From: Actinomadura rifamycini DSM 43936
GTDB lineage: Bacteria; Actinomycetota; Actinomycetes; Streptosporangiales; Streptosporangiaceae
NCBI RefSeq assembly: GCF_000425065.1
Contig: NZ_AULB01000014.1
Span: 140,462 to 204,461, forward strand
Length of the DNA: 64,000 nt
Direction of reading: 5' to 3'
Part shown: in pieces, positions 51,401 through 58,440 of the stretch
How positions within the stretch are numbered: the stretch's first letter is position 1
Layout: the number at the start of each line of letters is the position of its first letter
Position numbers and translations under genes: made by a program
The notes under the pieces: model-generated
What the model was told of the DNA's origin: nothing
What the model saw: the letters and a program-made list of their open reading frames with translations, nothing else
Database searches by the model: none

Positions 51401-51496
51401 GCGGGCGCCGAACGGGTCGTCCGCCGCGTCGGGGGCCGTCGCGTCCGGGGTCGTCGCGTCCGGGGCCGTCGCGTCCGGGGTCGTGGGGCGGGTCAC
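48413..51496 (-). CDS. Sacsin/HSP90-type GHKL ATPase-domain protein
   Basis: A 1027-residue protein. The N-terminal domain (about 45-230) is an HSP90-like GHKL ATPase of the sacsin type: ELAQNAADAAARAG supplies the Mg-ATP Asn, GRFGVGFAAVVAV the ATP lid, and ALSTLRASAKRDD lies between. The remaining 800 residues are Asp/Glu/Ala/Leu-rich with no domain I can name. It may be a chaperone or a signalling ATPase. A tail of PDATAPDATTPDATAPDA comes from a 15-bp repeat at the 5' end. The GTG lies 4 nt after the DUF3027 stop, so translation is coupled. The pair is frequently found together in actinomycetes from memory. Confidence 0.85.
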   Translation of the reverse strand: MTRPTTPDATAPDATTPDATAPDAADDPFGARALRERVLRAWEESPARFREDANTEDDHALGGYRDRVVVELAQNAADAAARAGVPGRLRLALDGAVLTAANTGAPLDAPGVEALSTLRASAKRDDTGAVGRFGVGFAAVVAVTDAPAIASRTGAVAWSRDRARGLAAALPGVAAEVERRGGRVPLLRLPFAVPPADAPPVPDGFDTAVRLPLRDDGAVASVRAQLAEVAAPLLLALPALESVEIVVDGTERALTARRPEGPGERDADGPDPLGGADVRSVVIDGVEWATVEAHGAVPGELLADRPVEERDRPFWLVRWALPEGGDVPRALHAPTPTDEPLDLPALLIASFPLAPDRRHVAPGPLTDFLVARAADAYVRLMGARAASPGVLGLVPGPVAAGELDARLRRAVADRLPEAPVLPGGARGRDALALDAPAGFVELLGGHGDGPAVFGGLLPPDWPARSPALAALGVRRVELADVVDELAAVEREPAWWRDVYAALEGADAEGLGALPVPLADDRLVRGPRGLLIADGVDPAGLGVLGLRFVHPDAVHPLLRRLGAVEAGPRAVLGDPAVRAAVEESFDADAPEAVAEAVLGLVAAGPVDPGDEPWLAELALPGDDGEPYPAGELLLPGSPLRGLMADDAPFGVVDGALLDRWGAEVLAAAGVLDGFALARGEDVDLTALADGAETLELDDEDRWADDVLRRIGPQDLPPAVPELTAVRDLELVDDWGAALRLLAGPPWRAAIVEPAHVVLHTGRRAAVPSYTAWWLGRRPVLDGRRPREFRLPGDASLAGLYDVAPDGPDEPLLTALGVRTSLDDLLDEPGGARELLERLADPARHVARDRLGALWTALADAPAPDVEPPERVRAVVDGAVEVVDAGDALVLDRPDLLPLLAGQPLVIAARGREERLAELLDLPLASDEVAGAVEGGDVGAGEERPVPEAVRAVLPGAPDVYRAHDRLTVDGTDVQWWVGDGQVHADGPEGLARALAWVTGEWEARLHAEAVLRDPGALPVLLAESDLDD
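51436..51484 (-). repeat. 15-bp tandem repeat at the 5' end of the ATPase gene
   Basis: On the plus strand about 3.3 copies of (C/T)CGTCGCGTCCGGGG alternate only at their first base. They encode PDATx units and stay in frame, so copy-number change would only lengthen or shorten the N-terminal tail. Confidence 0.8.
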
Positions 51497-51500
51497 CGGA

Positions 51501-52376
51501 TCAGCTGTGGCCGAGCGCCTCGTCGTCCAGGGGCGCCGAATCGTCCCCCGGACCCGGGACGAGGTCGTAGCCGAGCTCGTCGATCACCGGGGGGCCGTGC
51601 TCGGACGCCGCGGGGAGCGTGACGGCCTCGGAGTGCGCCCCGCAGCCGTGGTCGGCGGACACGACGCGGCCGTCGTCGGGGGCGTACTCGTTGGCGCACA
51701 CGCCGAATACCTGGCGCATCTCCCCCGCGAGCGGCAGGTAGAACCCGCAGGTGGAGCACTGGGCGGGGGCGGACGCGGCGATGGGGGCGCGGGGGCCGTG
51801 GACGCCGTCGTACCAGCGCGCGGCGGCCTCGTCGCGGCCCTCGCGGGACAGCACGCGGACGCGGCCGAGGCCCGGCTCCCACTGCGCCTCGCGGTCGCCC
51901 TCGGCGGTCTGCGCGAACGCCGGGGTGAGGCGGACGTCGTCGGGCGCGGTGGGCAGCAGGTCGCCGGGGCCGAGGTCGCCGGGGCGGAGCCGTTCGAGCC
52001 ACGGCACCCAGTCGGGCGCGAGGAGGGCGTCGTCCCCGGGCAGGAGGACGCACTCGTTCACGGTCACCGTCCTGGCGCGGGACGCCCGCACCACGGTGAC
52101 CGACCAGCGCCAGCCCCGGTAGGCGGGGTCGAGGCACTCGAACGCGTGCGTGACCACCCGGTCGGCCTCGGCGCGGAGGCCGAGATGCTCGCCGACCCGT
52201 CCCGGTGAGGCCGTCTCCTCCGCCGCCGCGCGGGCGAGGTCGACGGCCTCGGCGCAGGCGCGGTCGACGGCGGGCGTCCGGGGGCGGCGGGCCCCGGTGG
52301 AGCGGCGGGTCGCCCCGTTCTCCGGCGGGGTCTTGGCGTTCTCGGGAGCTGGGCTGGACTGACGCGTTGGGCTCAC
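51501..52376 (-). CDS. DUF3027 protein
   Basis: A 291-residue soluble protein of the actinobacterial DUF3027 family. AEADRVVTHAFECLDPAYRG and WRWSVTVVRASRARTVTVNE are its conserved N-terminal half. The C-terminal half has a Cys/His cluster, CSTCGFYLPL, CANEYAPDDGRVVSADHGCG and AHSE, that looks like a zinc-ribbon. The biochemical role is unknown. It is followed immediately by the sacsin-like gene and preceded, after 68 nt, by the cold-shock protein; all read in one direction. A poorly conserved Pro/Ser/Thr-rich N terminus of about 35 residues may indicate a later start. Confidence 0.87.
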   Translation of the reverse strand: MSPTRQSSPAPENAKTPPENGATRRSTGARRPRTPAVDRACAEAVDLARAAAEETASPGRVGEHLGLRAEADRVVTHAFECLDPAYRGWRWSVTVVRASRARTVTVNECVLLPGDDALLAPDWVPWLERLRPGDLGPGDLLPTAPDDVRLTPAFAQTAEGDREAQWEPGLGRVRVLSREGRDEAAARWYDGVHGPRAPIAASAPAQCSTCGFYLPLAGEMRQVFGVCANEYAPDDGRVVSADHGCGAHSEAVTLPAASEHGPPVIDELGYDLVPGPGDDSAPLDDEALGHS

Positions 52377-52444
52377 GCCTCAATTCTCGCCCATGGATCC
52401 AAGTGAACGCGCCCGCCGCGGGCGCCCGCCCGTCCCCGGGGCCC

Positions 52445-52840
52445 TCAGGGGCTGAGGTCGTCGGCGACCGCGCGGAGCACGGTGGCGATCTTCTTGGCCT
52501 CGGCCGGGGAGGGGTGCTTGCCGCGCCGGTACGTGGTGGAGATGCCGTCGAGCAGCTTGATGAGGTCCTCGGTGATCAGCACCATCTCGTCCGGCTTCTT
52601 GCGCCGCTGCTTGGCGATGGCCTTCTCGACCGACGGCAGGGTCTCCAGGAGCCGCACCTGCATCGCCTGCTGCCCGCGCCGGCCCTCGACCACGCCGAAC
52701 TCGATGCGCTGCCCGGGCTTGAGCGTCGTCACCCCGCCCGGAAGAGCGGAGGAGTGCACGAAGACCTCACCCCCGTCGTCGCGGGTGAGGAAACCGAACC
52801 CCTTGTCGGAGTCGTACCACTTGACCTTGCCAGTCGGCAC
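52445..52840 (-). CDS. Cold-shock domain protein with C-terminal extension
   Basis: A 131-residue protein. Residues 1-65 are a cold-shock domain with RNP1 KGFGFLTRD and RNP2-like VFVHSS. Residues 66-131 are a basic and then helical tail (KAIAKQRRKKPDEMVL, KKIATVLRAVADDL) absent from CspA-type proteins. M. tuberculosis CspB has a similar length, from memory. It binds single-stranded RNA or DNA, likely as an RNA chaperone. The GTG start has GAGGT at a good distance in the leader. Confidence 0.92.
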   Translation of the reverse strand: MPTGKVKWYDSDKGFGFLTRDDGGEVFVHSSALPGGVTTLKPGQRIEFGVVEGRRGQQAMQVRLLETLPSVEKAIAKQRRKKPDEMVLITEDLIKLLDGISTTYRRGKHPSPAEAKKIATVLRAVADDLSP

Positions 52841-52871
52841 GGGAGACCTCGTCTAGTAATCGTCTGGAATC

Positions 52872-52907
52872 GGTCCCAAGATTAGTGCCTCACCGCGAGC
52901 CGGTGAA
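52872..52907 (-). promoter_or_regulatory. Promoter of the cold-shock gene
   Basis: On the minus strand TTCACC (52902-52907), a 17-bp spacer and TAATCT (52879-52884) make a sigma-70-like promoter. Transcription would begin near 52872, giving a leader of about 32 nt. Confidence 0.6.
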
Positions 52908-53006
52908 CACGCCGGGGGCGTGGACGGCACACCGGGACCGATGATCGCAAAGTACCCCGAACACGTTCGCCCGGCACCCCATTTTCGGCGCGCGGGAAAT
53001 GCCCCG

Positions 53007-53687
53007 TCAGCGGGTCGCGAAACGACCGAGCCAGTCCGGGAACGCGAGCAGGTCCGGCAGGACGACGTCCGCGCCGTAGGCGGTCAGGGCGGCGGCGTCG
53101 AACGGGCCGGTCGCGACGCCGACGGACACCGCCGCGGCGGCCCGCGCCGCGTCCACGTCGCCGGTGTGGTCCCCGATGTAGGCGCCCGCGCCGTGCTCGC
53201 GCAGCGCCGCGCCCTTGTCCGCGCCGAACAGGCCGCCCACCACCGCGTCCACCGGCAGCCCGAGGAACCGGACCGTCCGCTCGGTGTCGGCCTGGTTCTT
53301 CCCGGACACCACGACGACCCGCCCGCCCAGCGCCCGCACCGCGTCGACCGCCGCCGCCGCACCCGGCATCACGGCCGTCGCCGGCACCGCCACCTCGGGG
53401 TAGATCGCCCGGTACCGGGCCGCCATCGCGGGCACCTCGGCCGCCGGGAACCAGTACGCGAGCTCCACCTCCAGCGGCGGCCCGAGCCGTCCCACGACGA
53501 CGTCGAGGTCGATGGAGACGCCGCTCTCGGCGGCGAGCGCCGCGTACACCGCGGAGATCCCGGCGCGGGTGTCGGCGAGCGTCAGGTCGAGGTCGAATCC
53601 GACGACCGGCCCGGAACGGGTCGGCGCGCCCGGCAGGGAATGGGCGGACGTTTCCGGCGACATTTCCGGTGAATCGCGGTGCAGCAC
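53007..53687 (-). CDS. HAD-superfamily phosphatase, phosphoglycolate-phosphatase-like
   Basis: A 226-residue HAD hydrolase. Motif I is VGFDLDLTLAD (nucleophile and general-acid Asp), motif II VVVSGK, motif III the Lys in FGADKGAAL, and motif IV YIGDHTGDVDAA. The cap is the helical type 1 cap (residues about 45-110). It is likely a phosphoglycolate-type or small sugar-phosphate phosphatase. GTG at 53687 is the start in use; an ATG nine codons in is possible. The gene is upstream of the cold-shock gene with its own spacer. Confidence 0.88.
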   Translation of the reverse strand: MLHRDSPEMSPETSAHSLPGAPTRSGPVVGFDLDLTLADTRAGISAVYAALAAESGVSIDLDVVVGRLGPPLEVELAYWFPAAEVPAMAARYRAIYPEVAVPATAVMPGAAAAVDAVRALGGRVVVVSGKNQADTERTVRFLGLPVDAVVGGLFGADKGAALREHGAGAYIGDHTGDVDAARAAAAVSVGVATGPFDAAALTAYGADVVLPDLLAFPDWLGRFATR

Positions 53688-53965
53688 GCCCCACAGGGTA
53701 AAGGTCCTCTAAGGACGCCCGAGACGCGAGTACCCGCGCCCTCCCGGTAGTGGCGATGCGACGGGATCCGAGTGGGAGAGCGCGGGAACTCTTCGCGCGG
53801 GAACCGTTCCGCGTGGCCGGAACTGGCCTGTCCGGTCACCGGGACTCCGCCCGTGCTGCAGGAATACCCGGCACCCCGGCCACCAACCGCCCCACCAGGG
53901 AAAACACAGCACCCGATCGGACCACCCCCGACCAAAAAACGATCAGCCCGGCGAAGGAGGGCGCC
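53688..53965. other. Divergent spacer between the HAD gene and a small membrane gene
   Basis: 278 bases with no supported gene. GCGCGGGAAC occurs twice (53780-53789 and 53795-53804, period 15). The second copy overlaps a GGAAC-C-GTTCC dyad (53800-53810). AT-richer DNA near 53900-53945 (AAAACACAG, CCAAAAAACGATC) precedes the ribosome site of the next gene. Confidence 0.45.
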
Positions 53966-54310
53966 ATGACGAACGGCACCACCGACCCCACCACCCGGAC
54001 GGGACGCCGCCGCGCGCCCCGCGCACCTGCGCGGGCCGCCGGCGCCGCCGCCACCGCCGTCTCGATCGCCACCACCGCCGTCGTGGCGATCCTCGCGGTC
54101 CACATCCTGTTCACCGTGTTCGAGGCCAACACCGCCAACGGCATCGTCGAGTGGTTCGCCGGCGCCGCCGACCGGCTCGCCTGGCAGTTCGAGGACGTCT
54201 TCCGACCGGACGACCCGAAGGTCGCCGTCGCGGTCAACCACGGCCTCGCCGCCGCCGTGTACCTGGCCGCCGGCCGGCTCGCCGCCGCGCTCGTCCGGCG
54301 CCTCGCCTGA
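53966..54310 (+). CDS. Hypothetical membrane protein
   Basis: A 114-residue protein. An Arg-rich, disordered N terminus (about 1-25) precedes a membrane helix (AVSIATTAVVAILAVHILFTVF, about 31-52). A polar loop EANTANGIVEWFAGAADRLAWQF and a second, weaker helix (AVNHGLAAAVYLAAGRLAAALV) follow. AAGGAGG lies 5 nt before the ATG, one of the clearest ribosome sites in the window, which rules out an in-frame upstream ATG at 53756. The family is unknown to me; small proteins with this layout occur widely in actinomycetes. Confidence 0.8.
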   Translation: MTNGTTDPTTRTGRRRAPRAPARAAGAAATAVSIATTAVVAILAVHILFTVFEANTANGIVEWFAGAADRLAWQFEDVFRPDDPKVAVAVNHGLAAAVYLAAGRLAAALVRRLA

Positions 54311-54424
54311 CCGGCGGGCGCCGCCGCCTCCTGCGAGAACGGTCACGAAACGGGGCTCGCCGGGCCTGAGCAGCGGTCACCGAGTCGGAGATGCCTTACT
54401 GTTCTTGCGGAGGAAACCATCACC

Positions 54425-55042
54425 ATGACGCCAAGTACTCGCGAGCGGATCGTGGCCGAGTCGCTCCGACTGTTCGCCGACCGGGGCTACGCCGCGACGT
54501 CCGTCGCCGAGATCGAGGCCGCGGCCGGGCTGTCCCCGGGCGCGGGCGGTCTCTACCGGCACTTCCGGTCCAAGGAGGAGGTCCTCTCCTCCGCCATCCG
54601 CGAGCACATCGAACGGACCCGCAAGCAGATCAGCGACGTCCTCGCCGAGTCCGACTCCTTCAAGGGCCGGCCGCTCGAGGTGCGGCTCCGGATGACCTGC
54701 CAGGCCGGCCTCGCCAAGATGCGCGAGGAGCAGGACCTGATCCGCGTGCTGTTCCGCGACCTCGACCAGTTCCCCAACCTCGTCGCGGAGATGCGCGAAG
54801 GCATCGTCAACCCGCTCTACGACGGCATCGCGACCTGGCTGTCCGAGCAGCCCGAGTACGCGGGCGCCGACGAGGACTGGCCCGCGATCGCCTCCATCCT
54901 CGGCGGCGCCGTCGTGAACTACTGGCTGGCGAACGAGTCCATGTACGAGCCGCCGACCCGCATCGACGAGCGGCGCTTCGTGGAGAGCTGGGCCCGCCTC
55001 GGCATGGGCCTGGCCACCCGGGAGTCCTCGCCCGCGACCTGA
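54425..55042 (+). CDS. TetR-family transcriptional regulator
   Basis: A 205-residue repressor. The N-terminal HTH is SVAEIEAAAGLSPGAGGLYR with HFRSKEEVLSSAI after it. The C-terminal ligand domain contains LRMTCQAGLAKMREEQDLIR and FRDLDQFPNLVAEMREGIV. The ATG is preceded by GGAGG about 12 nt upstream. Neighbouring genes do not show an obvious target. Confidence 0.88.
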   Translation: MTPSTRERIVAESLRLFADRGYAATSVAEIEAAAGLSPGAGGLYRHFRSKEEVLSSAIREHIERTRKQISDVLAESDSFKGRPLEVRLRMTCQAGLAKMREEQDLIRVLFRDLDQFPNLVAEMREGIVNPLYDGIATWLSEQPEYAGADEDWPAIASILGGAVVNYWLANESMYEPPTRIDERRFVESWARLGMGLATRESSPAT

Positions 55043-55205
55043 CCCGCCCGGACGAACCGGACCGTCCGGCGGGTCGGGGGCGCGCCGCCGCCACCGCACA
55101 CTTCGGGTGCTCCTACCCTGAAGGGAGCCGTCACGACGGCGGCACGCGACGACGGGCAGAGAATCGGCGGGTCCGGCACGCCCGGACCGGCAGGAGTGGC
55201 GCTGC

Positions 55206-57563
55206 ATGGAGACGTATGCGGACTGGCTCCGCGCACGGAGCGACGACGAGCTGCGTGCGCTGCTGTCCGCGCGTCCCGAACTGCTCGCGCCCGTCCCCGC
55301 CGACCTGACCGCCCTCGCCGCCCGCGCCACCACCCCCGCCGCGGTCTCCCGCGGCCTCGACCGGCTCGACCGGTTCGCGCTCGCCGTCCTGGAGGCCGTC
55401 CTCGTCCTGCCGGACCCGGCCCCCCGCGCGCTCGCCGCCGCCCTCGGCGCCCCCCGCGCCCGCGTCGACGACGCCCTCGCCGTCCTGCGCCGCCACGGCC
55501 TCGCCTGGGGCGGCCGGACGCCGAACGCGGCCCCCGGCGTCCGGCAGGCGCTCCCGCACCCGGCGGGCCTCGGCCCGCCCGTCCGCGAGGTGTTCGCGGG
55601 CTACTCCCCCGAGCGCCTCACCGTCCTGGTCGCCGACCTGGACGGGACGGCGCCCCGCGGCTTCCCCGACGCCGACCGGCTCCTCGCCCGCCTCGCCGAC
55701 CTGCTCGCCGCGCCCGGCCCGCTGATCGACGACGCCGGGCCCGAGGCCCGCGCCGCCCTGGAGCAGCTCGCCTGGGGGCCGCCCGTCGGCCGCGTCGCCG
55801 ACGCCCGCCGCCCCGTCCGCGTCGACACCGCCGCCACCCCCGTCGAGCGGCTGCTGGCCCGCGGCCTCCTCGCCGCCGAGGACGACCGGACGGTCACCCT
55901 CCCCCGCGAAATCGCGCTGCACCTGCGCGACGGCCGGCTGTTCCGGGACGTCTCCGCCGACCCGCCCCCGCTCGGCGCGCCCGCCGCGGCGCCGCACTCC
56001 GCCGAGACGGTCGTCCGGGCCGCCGCCGGGGAGGCCGCGACCGCCGTCCGACTCGTCGAGGAGCTCCTCGAGCACTGGGGCCTGGAGCCGCCCGCCGTGC
56101 TGCGCAGCGGCGGCCTCGCCGTCCGCGACCTGCGCGCCGCCGCGACCCTGCTGGACGTCCCCGAGTGGCACGCCGCGCTGCTGATCGAGTCCGCGCTCGC
56201 CACCGGCCTGCTCACCCGCAGCGGCGACCTCGACGGCGAATGGCTGCCCACCCCCGCCTACGACCTGTGGCTGATGCGCGACACCGCCGGCCGCTGGACC
56301 GAACTCGCCCGCGGCTGGCTGCGCTCCGACCGCGTCGCCGGCCTCGCCGGGGAACGCGACGACCGCGACCGGCTGATCAACGCGCTCAGCGAGGCGATGG
56401 TGCGCGGCTCCGCGCCCGCGACCCGCCGCGCCGTCCTGCAGGTCCTCGGCGAGGCCGAACGCGGCGCCGTCCCGTCCGCGGACGCCCTGCGCGCCCGCCT
56501 CGCGTGGCTGCGGCCCCGCCGCGGCGGCCCCCTCCGCGACCGGCTGCTCGACTGGACGCTGCGCGAGGCCGCCGCCCTCGGCCTGACCGGCTTCGGGGAG
56601 CTCGCCCCGTTCGCCCGCGCGCTGCTCGCCGGCGACGACCCCGAACCGGAGCTCGACAAGCACCTCCCCGAACCCGTCGACGAGATCCTCATCCAGGCCG
56701 ACCTCACCGCGATCGCGCCCGGCCCCCTCGTCACCGAACTGGCCCGCGAGCTGGCGCTCACCGCCGACGTCGAGTCCACCGGCGGCGCGACCGTCTACCG
56801 CTTCACGCCCGCGTCCGTCCGCCGCGCCCTCGACGCGGGCCGCACCGCCGCCGACCTCACCGCCCTCCTGGACCGGCACTCCGCGACCCCGCTCCCCCAG
56901 CCGCTCACGTACCTGATCGAGGACGTCGCCCGCCGCCACGGGCAGCTCCGCGTCGGCTCCCTCACCTCCTACGTCCGCGCCGACTCCCCCGCGACCCTCG
57001 ACGAGATCCTCGCCGACCGCCGCGCCGAACCCCTGCGCCTGCACCGGCTCGCCCCGACCGTCCTCGCGTCCGGCCTGCACCGCGCCGAACTGCTGGACGG
57101 CCTCCGCGCGATGGGCCTCGCCCCGGTGGCCGAGTCGCCCGGCGGCGGCGTCATCGTCACCCGCCCGGACGCGCAGCGCGCCGACCCGCCGCCCAGCGCG
57201 GAGATCGTCCGCGTGCGGCAGGACCCGCACGCCGACGCGTCGATGGTCGCGGCGGCCGTCCGGGCCCTGCGGGCCGGCGACGAGGCGTCCCGCCACGGCC
57301 CCGACCGCGCCGCCGACGCCCCCGGCGGCGACCCGCCCCGCTCCCCCGCCATGGCGACCGTCGAACGGCTCCGCGCCGCCGTCGAGCGCGGCGGCCGCGT
57401 CTGGATCGGCTACCTCGACCAGCAGGGCCAGGCGTCCAGCCGCATCGTCGAACCCGTCCGCGTCGAAGGCGGCTTCCTCACCGGCTACGACGCCACCCGC
57501 GCCGCCGTCCACCGCTTCGCCCTCCACCGCATCACCGGCGTCTCCGACCTCGACACCCCCTGA
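55206..57563 (+). CDS. Helicase-C-like / WYL-like protein beside XPB
   Basis: A 785-residue protein of the actinobacterial family annotated as helicase C-terminal domain protein (Rv0862c type, from memory). Residues 1-170 are helical and open with LRARSDDELRALLSARPELL. Residues about 490-625 contain a Helicase_C_3-like region: ILIQADLTAIAPGPLVTELA followed by VYRFTPASVRRALD. Residues about 715-785 resemble a WYL domain (RVWIGYLDQQG, RIVEPVRVEGG, FALHRI). No Walker A or DExD/H motif is present, so it is not a helicase itself. It is followed by a DUF4190-like gene and then the XPB helicase, likely its functional partner. Confidence 0.82.
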   Translation: METYADWLRARSDDELRALLSARPELLAPVPADLTALAARATTPAAVSRGLDRLDRFALAVLEAVLVLPDPAPRALAAALGAPRARVDDALAVLRRHGLAWGGRTPNAAPGVRQALPHPAGLGPPVREVFAGYSPERLTVLVADLDGTAPRGFPDADRLLARLADLLAAPGPLIDDAGPEARAALEQLAWGPPVGRVADARRPVRVDTAATPVERLLARGLLAAEDDRTVTLPREIALHLRDGRLFRDVSADPPPLGAPAAAPHSAETVVRAAAGEAATAVRLVEELLEHWGLEPPAVLRSGGLAVRDLRAAATLLDVPEWHAALLIESALATGLLTRSGDLDGEWLPTPAYDLWLMRDTAGRWTELARGWLRSDRVAGLAGERDDRDRLINALSEAMVRGSAPATRRAVLQVLGEAERGAVPSADALRARLAWLRPRRGGPLRDRLLDWTLREAAALGLTGFGELAPFARALLAGDDPEPELDKHLPEPVDEILIQADLTAIAPGPLVTELARELALTADVESTGGATVYRFTPASVRRALDAGRTAADLTALLDRHSATPLPQPLTYLIEDVARRHGQLRVGSLTSYVRADSPATLDEILADRRAEPLRLHRLAPTVLASGLHRAELLDGLRAMGLAPVAESPGGGVIVTRPDAQRADPPPSAEIVRVRQDPHADASMVAAAVRALRAGDEASRHGPDRAADAPGGDPPRSPAMATVERLRAAVERGGRVWIGYLDQQGQASSRIVEPVRVEGGFLTGYDATRAAVHRFALHRITGVSDLDTP

Positions 57564-57738
57564 CCCCCCGTCCCTTTCGGCGGCCGCCCCGGGACGCGCC
57601 GCCCCCGACGGCCGGGAGCCGGATGCGGCCAGGTCGGAACCCGGGAGGGGGACCCGGCATCCAACCGTATGTCCCTTATTGCCGGTAGGTTGGTTCACCC
57701 GGCCGCGGCGGGCCGGGGAGTCGCACAGGGAGGGCCGC

Positions 57739-58185
57739 GTGAGCGGATACGGAGGTACTCCGCCGTCGGGCTGGGACTCGCCCCACGGCTCATCCCAGGG
57801 CTGGGACCCGAACGGCGCGTACGGGCAGTCCTACGGCTACGGGCCCGCCTACGGGCCGGGCCCCGGCCACGGGCAGCCCCCGGGGTACGGGCCGCCCGGC
57901 GTCCCGCACCGGCCCGCGAGCATGACGAGCGCGATCATCGCGCTCGTCTGCAACAGCCTGGCGGTCTTGTCGTGCTGCAACGTCCTCGCGATCCCCGGCA
58001 TCATCACCGGCGCGCTGGCGATCCAGCGGATCGAGCGGCAGCCGGAGTCGGCGCGCAGCCTCACGATCTGGAGCTGGGTGATCTTCGGCGTGTCGATGGT
58101 GATCGCCGTCGTCGTGATCGCCCTCCTCATCGCCGCCGACGTCGGCTCCGACTCCGACCCGTACTACTACGACGACGGCATCTGA
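57739..58185 (+). CDS. DUF4190-like membrane protein
   Basis: A 148-residue protein. Residues 1-65 are Gly/Tyr/Pro/Ser-rich and probably disordered (SYGYGPAYGPGPGHGQPPGY). Two membrane helices follow: AIIALVCNSLAVLSCCNVLA (about 70-89), a short GIITGALAIQRI segment, and VIFGVSMVIAVVVIALLIAA (about 115-134). The tail is acidic and Tyr-rich (DSDPYYYDD). This is the DUF4190 arrangement, found in many actinobacterial surface or stress proteins. AGGGAGGG before the GTG at 57739 sets the start. It is unlikely to be mechanistically tied to the helicases around it. Confidence 0.8.
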   Translation: MSGYGGTPPSGWDSPHGSSQGWDPNGAYGQSYGYGPAYGPGPGHGQPPGYGPPGVPHRPASMTSAIIALVCNSLAVLSCCNVLAIPGIITGALAIQRIERQPESARSLTIWSWVIFGVSMVIAVVVIALLIAADVGSDSDPYYYDDGI

Positions 58186-58225
58186 TCCGGCACCCGCACC
58201 GGCGGTGACGTCCGCGCCGGGGAGC

Positions 58226-58246
58226 GCAGGGCGAGGGACGCCCTGC
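58226..58246 (+). terminator. Hairpin after the DUF4190-like gene
   Basis: GCAGGGCG (58226-58233) and CGCCCTGC (58239-58246) form a perfect 8-bp stem with a 5-nt loop, 40 nt after the stop. The rest of the spacer to 58440 shows no gene; it must hold the XPB promoter. Confidence 0.6.
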
Positions 58247-58440
58247 CGTTCGGGCGGGACGACCGTGGACCTGCGCTTCCCCGGCCTCCTCGCGTCCGTC
58301 CTCGCCGCCGCCGGCGGCTGACCGGGAAGACACGGCCGGGCCCCGTTCGTTGTCCCTACGGGTCCGCCGCGCCTCGGGTACCGTGCATCGGCGGGACACC
58401 CGCCATCCGAGCCACGATTCCCGACGGGGGCTGCTTACCT

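Noticed and set aside
48482..51622. A 1046-codon plus-strand frame antisense to the sacsin-type ATPase
   Set aside because: Arg/Pro/Gln-rich shadow with no motifs; the minus strand shows HSP90-type ATPase motifs.
53756..53965. Longer start for the small membrane protein at 53966
   Set aside because: The added residues are low-complexity and the clear AAGGAGG ribosome site lies at the downstream ATG.
58266..58322. An 18-codon plus-strand frame between the DUF4190-like gene and XPB
   Set aside because: No ribosome site, no conservation evidence and very short; probably chance.
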